Positions 24,183 through 36,068 of a stretch of 60,956 bases of DNA are shown one piece after another (within the stretch, counting starts at the first letter, position 1; the number at the start of each line of letters is the position of its first letter). This DNA is from Beroe ovata (Eukaryota > Ctenophora > Nuda > Beroida > Beroidae): the NCBI GenBank assembly GCA_946803715.1, contig CAMPET010000106.1:162080-223035 (forward strand), written 5' to 3'. The notes beneath the pieces are model-generated. The model was not told where the DNA came from. It saw only the letters and a program-made list of their open reading frames with translations, and did not search any database. The position numbers and the translations under genes are program-made.

Positions 24183-25343
24183 AATAACAGGTTAACCATA
24201 ATAACAGGTTTACCATAATAACAGGTTACCATAATAACCATGGCAACCCGAAGTGCGGATGATTATGATATGGTTTTCGTGCAAGAACCATCGATTCCTA
24301 CGTATTTTTGAACGCTGAGTCAATTACCACTCGAATATTGACAGCTGCTTACATGTGAACGAGACTATTTCTGTGATAAAGAGAGTGGGGCTAAACGATC
24401 TGAACAAATAAAAAAACGTGCAGAATTGTTAACTCACATTGGGATCAAGCAAAAACAATTGTATAAAATCCTACCTAGGATTCCCAATTGCTCTGTCAAG
24501 AATGAAAATGTATCACCCGTAAATTGAATGAGGAATCTGCTATGTAAACAATGAGAGAGAGGGGAATTATAATCCAATCTTGGAATGCTGTTGCCGGTTA
24601 TAATTCGCGTAGGAAGTGATTGTTGAGAAGCTATTCCTACTGATCAGCTGCTGACACACACAAACTAGGTATGTATTATGATCAACAGTGATAACTGTAA
24701 GTTGATAGTTGGATTTGAGGCTATAGTCAGGATCATTTGGAAAGCAAGTAAATTAGAAATGACATCGTCTTACAGAAATGAAAAACAAACAATAGTCATT
24801 TAAAGAAAGTTTAAAGGTGTATGGTCAATGGTCATCAAAATATACTTTTTTCGAAAAATAATGTCAATTTTATCATAGCAAACAAAAGAGTGAAATTCCG
24901 GAATCGCTACACCCTATATATCGCGAGATATATGGATGTTAAGATTCGTACTGCTGACGTCACATAGGTTACCGCGCGGATTCCAGTACATATTTACAAT
25001 GTAATCCTATCAAAACAATGCCCGAGTTTGGTTCTGTTATAACTGATGGGGTGTGATTGGGAACGCGAATTTTAAGTTTTGATGCCAAGAGTTAATAGTT
25101 TTTGTTGTTTATGATGATAAACTAAATGAACAATTGTTTGATTAACGTCCTGAAGCTTAATACGATTTAGTGTAGGTACATATTGTGATGCATTGTTTAT
25201 TTTTCCAATGTCTTCATGTCAGTAGACAGTACTAAATTGTAGAGTTCACACATTTGCATTCTGTAGGATTGGGAGCATACATAGCACACGCGTGTCTTTG
25301 TTCTATTGTAACTTCATGACGACAGGTAGGTATAGGTACAATC
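24183..25343. other. Intergenic, SLCO promoter side
   Basis: Begins with four copies of about 16 bp (ccataataacaggtta) at 24178-24240, immediately upstream of the SLCO ATG. The rest is AT-rich with no recognised gene. Confidence 0.5.
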
Positions 25344-27157
25344 ATGCTTTGTTACCAATATATCATCCCAGCTGTGATAGTCATTTCCCAAGGTAAGTCA
25401 ACATTGGTCACCTTCGTTTCCTACGCTCAAACTTTAATAATTGCAGTTAATTCCAAGATGTCATGGGTCTCTGATTGAAGGACTTAGCAGCGTGTTCATA
25501 ATCACTATAAAACCATCATCCTGTTTTATGCGAATCTGAGCCAAGCCCCAGGGTTTATTCTTCTGTGGGCATCTGAATCTCGACTTAGTATGGTACTTCT
25601 ATAATATTGTCATTGGAGTAGGTACTGTTCATAATAGTAGCAGTCAAGTGCTAGCAGGATGAGTACAAAATCATTCTTTTTCCAATTCTCAGCACAAATG
25701 CAGTAGATAATGCACACCGCCATACCCAATACCAAATATATTTGGGAGAATGGGAGATTATTGGATTGATTTTAAGTTAATTACTGATAGTATGTTGTTA
25801 ACACTATGAGCATCAAAATTGAAATTATGCACCTGAAATCAAACGTATCAACAAACAAACAAAACAAGCAATAAGTACACAACAGGGTTATAAACTACTC
25901 ACGATATACTGTCCCGACCTTGCCGAATGCCGCAGGATGCTACGATCCTATCACTAACCTAAGTGACGTCACGCACTCATTCAAATAACTCCGGATATCA
26001 GGTGACACACCGGAATAGACGTATTTTTAGTACTAGACGTAGATTTAAGAAAGTGAAAAATTGATGACCATACACGTTTCGACGTGACCTACGCCTTTAA
26101 CAACACGCACTCATACCTACTACAATAAAATTTGAACACTGAAGCTGATTCAAGTCACGTCAATTCATTTTTAACTGCAGTACAACAGCTGTTTCTTAGG
26201 GTGCATCTGTGAGAATTTAAATCTCTGTGCCGATATATATTCCATCACCCATGCGACTCCGCCTCAACATCCCAATAATCAAACTCACGACTAACTGTAG
26301 ACCAGACTGGTTTAAGCTATTGAGAACACCAGCTGCACGTAGACCACGTTCATCAATTGAACACGTGTTCTAGAACACGTGACCACGTACCTCGGTTTTG
26401 AAAGAGTTCTGAGATCCGCTACTCTGTTCTCGATGATCAGTCCCATATTGCGCGGTGTCAGCGGTTGTGCAGATACCTATTCCCGGTTGTGTGGGGTGGG
26501 GTAGACAGAGTGGAATTGACAGAGACTTTATATCAGTCAATGCAGGGCCCGAGGAGTGTTACCTGAAAATGGAGGAACATGGATTTGAAATGCCTATGTA
26601 CCTAGAGAACCTAGCGATCGCCAAGCATTGCAATTCCAGCTACCGTTTATTAATTAATCATTATTCTACGATACCTCTATACTGAATTGGGGTCTAGCTG
26701 AGCTATAATCCTATTTCAGAGTAAATGTTCTTCAGATAAAAATGTACTACAGCGGTTTGAATTGTGGATTGAATGCATGGAAGCCATACGAAAAGCTGCA
26801 GACTCAAATTGCTATGAGATTGCAGGGGCATTATTGCTTTTCGCGTAAGGTTATAGTGTTCGCGTGTGACAGAGCTTTATACTTTGGGGACAATATTGCA
26901 TACTGGATAACAAATGTCACATGGGGTGTAACGTATTCTATTCTATATGAAGTTCGTTTCTCATTGAAACTGCCGTCATATCGCATTTATATTTCATCTT
27001 TGGTGGTTGCTCTCATTGAAAAAAAAAATTTGTGATGTATCTACACACATGACTAGATTCACTTATTTGGAAAATATCGATAATTTTCATTTGTAGTCTC
27101 GGGAATTACCGTAGAGTGGAACCAATCAAATTACAGGTCACAATCACTCCACCATAA
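25344..27157 (+). CDS. Candidate small secreted protein, four exons, family unknown
   Basis: Not recognised. Proposed exons 25344-25392, 26537-26644, 26736-26844 and 27097-27157; phases agree at all three joins, giving 108 residues. Exon 1 encodes a hydrophobic leader (MLCYQYIIPAVIVIS) and ends in a strong donor (CAAG/GTAAGT). Exons 2-3 encode amphipathic, helix-like, cysteine-bearing segments (EECYLKMEEHGFEMP; RFELWIECMEAIRKAADSN). Exon 4 has a strong polypyrimidine acceptor (ttttcatttgtag) and ends in TAA. A leader followed by about five cysteines suggests a secreted helical peptide. This is a hand-built model without homology; the 1.1-kb first intron may hide another exon. Confidence 0.35.
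26359..26395. promoter_or_regulatory. Double CACGTG palindromes
   Basis: GAACACGTGTTC at 26359-26370 is a 12-bp palindrome, and a second CACGTG lies at 26376-26381. E-box-type sites are common in this window; no function shown. Confidence 0.3.
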
Positions 27158-27469
27158 CCATTAACCAATTGAAGCTTTCGGTTGATAGAAAAATGTCGTT
27201 CATTCTTGTTCCAAGAGGCTGTGACTTGCTTATTGTTTGAGGGGACCAGAAAAATCAAATTTGACTTAGCTTCGCTGTGAACCTGAGGCGTGAGCCGTAT
27301 ATAGCCGGCCCGGGCCAGAATTGAAGCGGTGCGCGCCGCGAACAAATAAAATAAAATGTGGATCCACATGTCGCGCTAGCAATACACCAGCTGCGCTAGC
27401 TATCCACCAGTTCCGATAGCCGTCCGATAGCCGCGCTAGGCACCCCCTATTCCCGCTAGGCCCGCCATA

Positions 27470-27943
27470 TACACTCAGTTTTTTTTATAAGAAACTTATC
27501 AAAATCCTAGGCTAGAGGTTTCTTATTTTTCCGCGATTTTGAGCCTACAAGTTTCTTAACAGTTTCTTATTTCTGTATCATATAGCAATTTTCGAAACTT
27601 ACTTGAGTCAACATAGTTGTACTAAATTTAGTAGTCTATACCGTCGGTGTTCTCAAAATGCCGATCAGAAGTGGCAGATGTGTGGTATACGGATAAAAGT
27701 GAAGGGGCGGGGTCTGGGGGCGCAGCCCCCAGGAGCCAGACGTTTTCTGTTGATAGAATTATCGTTGTACTAGGATTCTGTACACAAATTTAAGAATTTT
27801 AGGCTCGAAGTTTCTTAGTTTCTTAATTGTAAATCAACGGAGTTTCTTAATTTTTCCTGAATCCTAGGCTAAGTTTCTTAAATTTTCAGAAATCCTAGGC
27901 TCAGTTTCTTATAGAGAGTTTCTTATAGAAAAAACTGAGTGTA
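27470..27943. mobile_element. Tc1/mariner-type MITE (470 bp) with TA target duplication
   Basis: The element runs from CACTCAGTTTTTT at 27472 to its inverted copy AAAAAACTGAGTG ending at 27941, with TA on each side. Near each end are further words, tttcttataa and atcctaggct, in inverted arrangement. Interior contains no transposase. TA duplication and short inverted repeats fit the Tc1/mariner superfamily. Confidence 0.82.
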
Positions 27944-28273
27944 CGGAAGAACTAAAATCTGCAAAATGGGCCAAATGCGGACCCGTGTGGAATAGCGCGC
28001 GCACATTGTAGTCTCATATATTGCACTGCGCGCTACGCAATAGATGCAGAATAACACAATAGTCCACAAAATTTGTGCACTTGTGACATGTAACAAGAAT
28101 TCCTCTTGTGATCCCGCTGGGCAAGCGCTAGATTGCCCTCCCCCGACTATGACCCCAGACATACCATACATTTTACAGTATATAGTGGGCATACCATACA
28201 TCGTAATTCGTAAAATTGTCAGGCGGAGTAAAAGACCCCTAGATCACCGCTGGTATCCACGTAGTTGAGCTGG

Positions 28274-29874
28274 TCAGTTAAGGGCGTTTGCTAGCTCAAT
28301 TTTACCCCTTAATCTTATCATATCATCGTTCCATTTTTGAGCACTGATTCCATTTTTCGCGGTCCTTATGATCTATGACCACGCGCTATGGCAGTATTCG
28401 TCAAATAAGGGGTCGGATAAGGGTCTCAGGAGTTTGCTTGCTCAATTTTATCCATCAATCAGTGTTTTCACTGCTTCCTGTGTACTTTTGAGCGCTGATT
28501 CCATTTTTCGAGGTCCCAATGATGTGTGACCAACCCTTTGCCAATCTTCGTCGATAAATGGGTCTCAGGAGTAAATGGGTCTCAGGAGTTTGCTAGCTCA
28601 ATTTCAAACTTATCAACACTACTTATTACAATCAAATTTGAGGTGTGACAACATGTAACGGCGGGTCACACTAAGCCGTAATTCCAGAAAACACTGTGTT
28701 GTTGTATTTGTGTTGTGTGCCTGAAAGGGAAACATAAAACTACTCGTCTCACCCCTCACAGTATCTGTCCCACTACGTATTGCGAGTCCTGCTAACAACC
28801 AGCGCTACTCCCACAACATAAACAGATTACTGCTGTCAACTTAATTTCAGATCGGTGACAGTGACACACAGAAGAAACACGAGCACACAGGGTTACTCTC
28901 TCAAGCAGGTTCGAGTCTCCCATGCTCAAGCTCATGTCCTTACAACGACGCCGTGAGAGATACATAATCATTCATGTCTGGAAAATCCTGAATGGACATT
29001 CCCCAAATGATCTGTCAATCAGTAAAAAAACCCACGACTAGGTACAAAATGCTGTGTTCCATTCTTTCCAAGAAACTCTGCGTCCTATGCTAAGTCCATC
29101 TTCGACAACTCCTTCGCTGTCAAAGGCCCAAGGCTGTGGAACACCCTCCCCCGCAGTGTTACCTGTGCTCCGTCCTTAGAGTCGTTCAAATCAAGGCTCA
29201 CGACTCACATAATGAGCACCTATCCAGATCAGCCCCCAGTAACAGGGTACACATCACCAAACTCGAACTCTCTACTGGACTGGAGCACAGGCGGTCTACA
29301 ACAGATGTTCTAGCATGGATTGCCAGCAGAAGCAGACATTAGGTTACATTAGGTAGGTTACTGATTCCATTTTTCGAGGTCCTAATGATCTATGACCACG
29401 CGCTATGGCAGTATTCGACAGATAAATGGTTAGATAAGGGTCTCAGGGGTTTGCTTGCCCAAACTTACCCCCTTAACATTGTATATCATTGTTCCTCATG
29501 TATTTTTGAGCACTGATTCCATTTTTCGAGGTCTAAATGATCTATAACCACGCGGCACGCGCTATGGCAGTATTCGTCGAATAAGGAGTCAGATAAGGGT
29601 ATCAGGCGTTTGCTAGCTCAATTTTACCCATATATCATTGTATATTGCTGTTTCTCATGTATTTTCGGCCGCTGAATCCATTTTCTCACTGATCTGTAAC
29701 CACGCCCTATGCAAGTAAGGGGTCAGATGAGGTTCTCAGGAGTTTGCTTGCTCAATTTTATCAGTGTTTTCTATGTAATTTCGAGCCCTAATTCCAATTT
29801 TTGAGCTCTCACTGATCTGTGGCCAAGCCCTATGCCAGTATTCGTCAAATAAGGGGTCAGATAAGGGTCACAGT
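28274..29874. repeat. Satellite of about 150 bp, seven copies, split by a LINE fragment
   Basis: Units share the order: gtttgctagctcaattttac, ttgagcactgattccatttt, tcgaggtc, atgatctatgaccacgcgct, atggcagtattcgtc, ataaggggtcagataagggt, ctcagg. Copies start near 28274, 28431, 28569 (truncated), 29362 (5' truncated), 29448, 29608 and 29741. The array is broken between about 28625 and 29360 by LINE-derived DNA. Confidence 0.85.
28910..29345 (+). pseudogene. LINE reverse-transcriptase 3' fragment (broken)
   Basis: Forward-strand pieces encode RRRERYIIIHVWKILNG, then after frame changes NSFAVKGPRLWNTLP and SLESFKSRLTTH, a signature of the C-terminus of CR1/jockey-like non-LTR reverse transcriptases. 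The frame is broken by a stop and at least one shift. It ends in short direct repeats (attaggttacattaggt) near 29338-29355 that could be the element's 3' tail. It sits inside the satellite array, as expected for a 5'-truncated insertion. Confidence 0.75.
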
Positions 29875-30941
29875 TCAATAACAATGTTGAACTGATAGCA
29901 AGTGCGTATCGTTGATGATTGTTGTTCTTTGCCTATCTTGCAATAGCCTATAGGTACATCAAACCGAACCTCGCGTGAGTCTTGTATAATTAAACTAACA
30001 ATCATACACACACATGATATGAAAAAAGCCTGGCTGTCGAACCCACACGGACTGGGAAAAGGGGTTGAATCGAGACCACTACTGTAACAACTAACAACTC
30101 ACCGACAGTTGTTGACAGACATATCATCCTTTGTGTTGCCGTCTCTCTCACGCAGCAGAAACTACCAGCTGTTGGATCTGGGAATATTCTGTCATCATTG
30201 GGATCATTATAATATGGTCACATCGTCAGAACAAAAATGTGAGTCACGACAAATGTAACATGCATAAATCTCTGTTCCATATGAGAGATTTAGTCAGCTT
30301 ATCATCATAATCTTTAATACATATCAATCTTAATACGATCAAATCATTGATCTAAATCAAATCGTTATCATGGTTTATTTTTGGAAAAAGACTCTATGGC
30401 ATGAGTCTAATAAAGAGGCAGTCTCTAGACGCCTCAGCCACCATACTTCTTTTTTTATGACCGTCCAACGGAATGTTTACACAATAACTCCATTGTTGAA
30501 AACTTGGGGTTAATGAGAAAAGTATTTTATGATATTCTGCATATCGCGGTTACACACATTTCTTACCATATTATCATAGGTACAGGGTAATAGGTATATT
30601 ATGCAACATGATACAGAGACGCTGGCCCTTGTATTACTGCTGGTGACAAAGGGAGTCCTCTTTCCGTGAGGTAACTTGCCATTTGGTGCGTCAATAACGC
30701 TTTCGACGTTTGAGTTTATATGAGGCATTGTACCTACTAGACATTACCCAGTGCACATACTATACCTTGTTCTGCAAATTAATCGATAGTGTCAGATTGC
30801 TCTGATATACCAGTAGCTGTTGATAACTGTTGTGGATATTGATTGTAGCTACTGTACAGTGTACAACCACTAACCAGTGGTCCGACAGCTACATGAACTT
30901 TCCCACGGATTCTTACCACCACCCACCTCAGTATAATTGCT
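29875..30941. other. Intergenic upstream of the SLATT-like gene
   Basis: No gene recognised. A splice-acceptor-like ccacctcag at 30921-30929 precedes ATG 30942, so a 5' UTR exon may lie here. Confidence 0.4.
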
Positions 30942-31613
30942 ATGGGGATCCAGGCCAACTGGAAATCCTTTGTAAACATGACTCAAGCCAAGGCTGACTC
31001 GCACGGTGCGGTTGCACAATATTGGGACAGAGTACACAACATTCTCAACATGCTCATGATAATATTCGCAGCAATCACAACTCTCTCAACCCTACTCCCT
31101 GTGTCCAAGTATGTTCCTGCTGCAGTGGGAGCAGTCACCACGCTCCTATCCGCTATTAGCGGGTCACTGAACCCCAGTCAGCGGCGTCAGGAACAGATGG
31201 AGTCGAGCAAGGGGTTCAGAGCGCTCATGCTTCGCATGGTTAGGGTGGAGACAGAGCGTGATTATGAGGAGCTGTGGAAGGAGTACAACAAGGAGCTACT
31301 GGGGGAGCCATTCCTACCTGAAAAGTACAAAGTTAAAATGGAAACAGAGTTCTCAATGTCACCAGAATTTCAATTGATCGTGCGGCAGAAAATAGAGGAT
31401 GTTGAGGAGGCATATCATAGTGATCAGTCATCAGAAGATGATGATGGGTGTACCACCAGCAGAGCTGATGGACATGCTAAGTCCCAAAAATCAATAAATG
31501 CTATCGGAAGTGATGCACATATTGCTGAGGTTGAGGATAGAAGGCACTTGCTGGATCCCTCCTATGGTGAAATTGAGATGAATGTCATGAACAATGTGGA
31601 GGAAAAACAGTAG
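30942..31613 (+). CDS. SLATT-like two-transmembrane protein
   Basis: A 223-residue single-exon frame. Residues 5-30 form an amphipathic helix (QAKADSHGAVAQYWDR), followed by two hydrophobic helices, about 33-53 and 57-76, separated by a tight turn, then a basic NPSQRRQEQMESSKGFRALM helix and an acidic, Ser-rich tail of about 110 residues. This order matches the SLATT fold (SMODS and SLOG-associating 2TM effector), a pore- or membrane-effector domain known mainly from bacterial anti-phage operons and also from fungi and some other eukaryotes. No nucleotide-sensing partner domain (SMODS, SLOG) is encoded next to it. Start ATG 30942 is 13 nt after an acceptor-like site, so the CDS is probably complete. 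Assignment is by eye from the helix pattern; an unrelated 2TM protein is the alternative. Confidence 0.7.
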   Translation: MGIQANWKSFVNMTQAKADSHGAVAQYWDRVHNILNMLMIIFAAITTLSTLLPVSKYVPAAVGAVTTLLSAISGSLNPSQRRQEQMESSKGFRALMLRMVRVETERDYEELWKEYNKELLGEPFLPEKYKVKMETEFSMSPEFQLIVRQKIEDVEEAYHSDQSSEDDDGCTTSRADGHAKSQKSINAIGSDAHIAEVEDRRHLLDPSYGEIEMNVMNNVEEKQ

Positions 31614-32029
31614 GACATTCATGGTACAATGAATTTGATGATTGCTATAGGTTATTATGCTTGATCAAACACTTGATCAGTTGTTCTTTTCAAGTTGCCA
31701 TCAAAGGTGACACAATAGTCCTGCTTACATTGGGAGAAATTTGTAGTAAGTATTTCCTGTTTGAATTTCATGAAATCAGTTATGGCATACACTACACTGT
31801 ACACCAGTTGTGAGAACATAAGTTCTTTTGCAGGCCAATATATAATTGCTGCAGTGCTAGAAGAGTCTCACGACCCAAATTAGGTATGAAAGTTTCACCT
31901 TATTACAATGAAATTTGGATGCAAGTACATACTGTATCTGTCTTCTTCTAGTGTCTTACTGTCTTATTGTCTGGTCATGATGTTAGAGTTTAAACTTCTG
32001 ATACACACTGAAAAAACGCAAGACGCCAC
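31614..32029. other. 3' flank of the SLATT-like gene
   Basis: AT-rich, probably its 3' UTR and flank; no gene recognised. Confidence 0.4.
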
Positions 32030-33561
32030 TTGATTGTAGTTGGCGCGCGAAAAACCCGGCTCGCGTTTGCCGGATCTTGCAAAGCAAATGTCTGTGCACA
32101 CGTTGCGCGCCCCTGTAATTCAACTCAGTGAACTGAAAAGTCGTAGAAACCAAGTCCAAGTCGTAGAAACCGTAGTCCAAACCACGGAGACGCGCAGTCG
32201 CGCGCGGAGCGGAGTATTCGGGTCACGCAGCGCGAGCGCGGAAACACAAATCTCGCGGTTGAATTTGAAAATGCATGCAAAATTTTGTCGCGTCGCAGGA
32301 TATTTTTTGCCTGGCGATGCTCAGTCCTTTGTCATGTCTGGCGATACCAAACCGCTGATACAAGCCGCGAAGCTCAAGAATGAGTTTGAGCCGCGCACGC
32401 GCAAAACGAGATTCTCTCATCGATCGACAACTATAGTACCTTTGTTTCAATCGTGCGCGCGAGGAATAGTTGCCGATCCTTGGCTGTCGATCATAGCCCC
32501 TGTCGAGAATTTCATTGCGCGGCTCGCGTCAGCTGGGCCTAGCATCGCCAGGCAAGCCGATCCATGATATAATAGATCATCACACCCTGTCGAGAATTTC
32601 GTTTTGCGCGCGCGGCGCAAACTTATTCTCAGAATAACGCAAGCTGCTTCGCGCATCAACGGTTTAGCATCAACGGTTTAGCATCGCCAGACAAACATCC
32701 GGCAAAGATTTATCCGGTTTCATTCATTATTCTTGTTATTATTCACCTTTTAATTTTTAGTCAAGTTAATCCAAGATGCATAATAAGGAATTTGTCAACA
32801 AAACTTGTCCATAGAGTTGGAGTAGTGGGTGTTTTGTAGCAGTCGCATGAGAAATCAAGAATCTGGAATTTCTGATAATGCACAGATGCANAGAAACCGT
32901 AGTCCAAACCACGGAGACGCGCAGCGCGCGCGGAGTATTCGGGTCACGCAGCGCGGGAACACAAATCTCGCGGTTGAATTTAAAAATGCATGCAAAATTT
33001 TGTCAGGAATATTTATTGCCTGGCGATGCTCAGTCCTAATTTGTCTGGCGAATGGCGATACCAAACTTAACCGCTGATGCAAGCCGCGAAGCTCAAGAAT
33101 AAGTTTGAGCCGCGCGCGCGCAAAACGAGATTCTCGACAGGGTCTATTGCATCGATCGACAACTAAGTCCTCAGACCCTGAGACGCGATCCGACCTTTGT
33201 TTCGATCGTGCGCGCGAGGAATAGTTGCCGATCCATGATATAATAGATCATCACACCCTGTCGAGAATTTCGCTTTGCGCGCGCGGCGCAAACTTATTCT
33301 CAGAATAACGCAAGCCGCTTCGCGCATCAACGGTTTAGCATCAACGGTTTAGCATCGCCAGACAAACATCCGGCAAAGATTTTTTCCGGTTTCATTCATT
33401 ATTCTTGTTATAATTCACCTTTTAATTTTTAGTCAAGTTAATCCAAGATGCATAATAAGGAATTTGTCAACAAAACTTGTCCATAGAGTTGGAGTAGTGG
33501 GTGTTTTGTAGCAGTCGCATGAGAAATCAAGAATCTGGAATTTCTGATAATGCACAGATGC
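32030..33561. repeat. GC-rich dispersed repeat, tandem pair of about 0.7 kb units
   Basis: Unit A (32165-32890) and unit B (32892-33561) both begin agaaaccgtagtccaaacca and end ctgataatgcacagatgca. They are near-identical but differ by indels, for example around 32470-32600 where A has an extra block containing 'ctgggcctagcatcgccagg'. One N at 32891 marks the join. A further piece of the family precedes A at 32030-32164. Internal inverted words (attctcgacagggtc / cctgtcgagaat) allow long hairpins. No gene content recognised. Confidence 0.85.
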
Positions 33562-34019
33562 AACAAGTGAATCAGTTGTTGTTAGTGAGTTAAAACATTT
33601 CAGTGTGACATACACCATCTTCAATCCTTACTTTTCTGAGTTTCTTCCCTATTCAGTACTTGGTCATGATCTCATTAAATTGAAAATTGAAACACCATCT
33701 TCAGTTCTGTAAATATTTTATTGGTGAACCAATTTGCAATAATCTATTTCAAAAATTCAAGTTGAAAAATTGAATTAATTCAATTCAATTCAATTCAATT
33801 ATAAATTTTTACAGCACATTACCATGATATAATTTCATACCTAGATATGTGGAGCTTCAAGTTTGTGCTGAGGGCTAGCACCAAGTCAAATCTAAAATCT
33901 GTTAAGAGGGCCACCCACTAAGAACTAAATATATGTATGTCTTAAGAATATTAATTTAATTTCTTTAACTTGCAGAACTAAATGAATACCCTCAGTAACT
34001 GGTATATACTGTTTGAATT
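33562..34019. other. Intergenic with CAATT pentanucleotide run
   Basis: Contains about five copies of caatt at 33778-33802; otherwise AT-rich with no gene seen. Confidence 0.5.
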
Positions 34020-34024
34020 AATCA

Positions 34025-34689
34025 AGCTCTTAGGGAGCTATCAATAAAATAAATAAATAAACAAATAGGATAGATAACGAAATAAATAATAAGGCTGCAG
34101 TTTTGTGACTTGCCGAGGTCAGGCTGCATTGTTACCAGAGACCTGAGTTTCTGGCAGGCTTGCCCAAAGCCAAACATTAAAATAGAAATAAAAATTAACG
34201 TCAGTGGCATGAAATCTGAAAAGTAAAATTGGCCAGTCATCTGTACATAAAGTATAAATTTAATTACGTGAATTGACACTGCAACAATCAGGGAGTCTGG
34301 GTTTGCATAATTTACCTTGAGATCTATAGTGTAAGCTTATATACATAATCAAATGCATTATTGACCTCATATCTAGTGTTGGATGTAATTGATTCAAGCA
34401 ATTTAGTTTTATAAATTTTCGAGAATGCCTTTGAATCATTTATATTTCTTAGTTCAGTAGGCAATGAATTCCACACCTTTGCTCCCAGATAATAGAAATT
34501 TTTTAGACTTTTCGACTTCGGAGTATAGAGATTACAGCTTTCTCCGTCTCTGCTTCCACCTGATATATAACTGAACTTATTGATAAAATTAGAGGGGCTT
34601 TCCCATTTGAGAATTTTAAACATGTATGTGGATAGGTGGACCTGACGTCTAAGATGAAGTGGTNCAAAAAGGACTGTCACTAAGTACAC
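34025..34689 (-). pseudogene. LINE reverse-transcriptase C-terminus and 3' tail
   Basis: Minus-strand frame 34689-34324 encodes about 120 residues typical of the end of a CR1/jockey-like non-LTR ORF2: RRQVHLSTYMFKIL, YYLGAKVWNSLP, ELRNINDSKAFSKIYKTKLL. One N interrupts it at 34664. Below the stop lies a 3' region ending in a (TTTA)n-like tail at 34040-34066 (minus sense). The 5' part of the element is missing, so it is a 5'-truncated copy. Confidence 0.78.
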
Positions 34690-34999
34690 ATTGGATTGTA
34701 CTCATCCAGCAGAGGACAGTATTCTTGATCCAGATGATTTTGCTTCCTTTTTGACTGGGCGTGTTAAAGTAAGTGGGAAGACAGGAAACCTTGGGGACAA
34801 TATCATCATTACAAAGGAAAAGAACACAGTTGCCCTCAGTGCAGATATACCTCTGTCAAAAAGATATCTGAAATACTTGACTAAGAAATACTTGAAGAAG
34901 AATAATCTGAGGGACTGGTTGAGGGTTGTTGCTAACAATAGGAATTCCTTCGAACTCAGATATTTCCAGGTTGATAATAGTGAAGATGCTGAGGAGTGA
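34682..34999 (+). CDS. RPL22: Ribosomal protein eL22 (RPL22) coding segment, 5' end missing
   Basis: Reads [27 protein letters not shown] and [20 protein letters not shown], then [20 protein letters not shown] and an acidic tail with its own stop. This is eL22, a 60S subunit protein binding expansion-segment rRNA. About 25 N-terminal residues are absent, and the frame here starts without ATG. It has no introns over 105 codons and no changes in the core motif. The segment abuts the head-to-head LINE fragment at 34689. Two readings: a real last exon whose upstream exons I cannot see, or a 5'-truncated retrocopy made with LINE machinery. I saw no poly(A) tract after the stop, which weakens the second. 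Confidence 0.8.
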   Translation, partial: KYTLDCTHPAEDSILDPDDFASFLTGRVKVSGKTGNLGDNIIITKEKNTVALSADIPLSKRYLKYLTKKYLKKNNLRDWLRVVANNRNSFELRYFQVDNSEDAEE

Positions 35000-36068
35000 A
35001 TATGAATATTTCCTGTTTTAACAATGCGTCATTATTGCCTTCAAATAATGTATTATCTTCATTCATCATGGAGTCATGGGATTGCAATTTACAAATTTTT
35101 GAATTTCCTGTTATTGATGCTTGAAATAATGATTGAAATGAATGAGATTCACAAATTTATCTATTCCTATTCTAATAGATGAGATTTATTATCTTTGGTC
35201 GACATGTACAGTGTATGCTATCTGCCTATGTAGTGAGAGATGTTTCATTTCAAGAACCTCACATGAGTATGAAGAAGTGTGAGGACTGCCAACTCCTTTA
35301 GCAAGTGAGATATAGGAATATAGTATATATATATTTCATCTTCATCATAATGTTCTCTTTGTTTGATTAACTGTATGATAGTACAATAATTGGATCTCGA
35401 AAATGAATCTCTTTCAGCCATTCAAAACCACTCAATCCATGAAAGTTCGAAGGGAGGAAGAAGGCAACAGGCAAAGATTTGGAAATACCAGTTTTTAACG
35501 TTGAATAACTTCCACCATTCATAAAACAATTTAAGCTACTCTGGTCAGGTCAGATTGAACTCACAACGAGTAAACTTTTTAAATCTGTTTTTTATTAAGT
35601 TGTTCTTTCTTTTTTATGTTGCGTTCTGAGAATATTTTAATATATGACTTTTTATGCTATGCTTGATGACTGTAATTAACAATTGTTTTCTATATAAATG
35701 ATAAAATTTATCATATAGATCAATCACCCTACTCTATATAATGAGACAGATTTCAGCCTCTCCAAGTTATCCTATGGATACATCCTTCCAAATTACATCC
35801 TCATATGTAACTCCTAAATTGTTTTAACGTAAAATGATAGTGTGGGTAGCTGGGTACTATGAAATTGAGGGGTAAGGGAGGACTGTCTTTGTTCATTCTA
35901 TAATTAGATTGCTGAAAATTCAATGCAAATTGGAATTGAACTGAAGTTTGATCTCTCATTTACAAAATCACACAGCAAAAGTTCCCGATTCTAACCAAAT
36001 ACACTGATGTAGTAGAACCTCTGCGCCACATGAAGCACTTTTACTAGCTGCACTATTCGTGGCACTGG
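35000..36068. other. Intergenic upstream of PCF11
   Basis: AT-rich; no gene recognised. It should contain the PCF11 promoter and 5' UTR. Confidence 0.5.
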
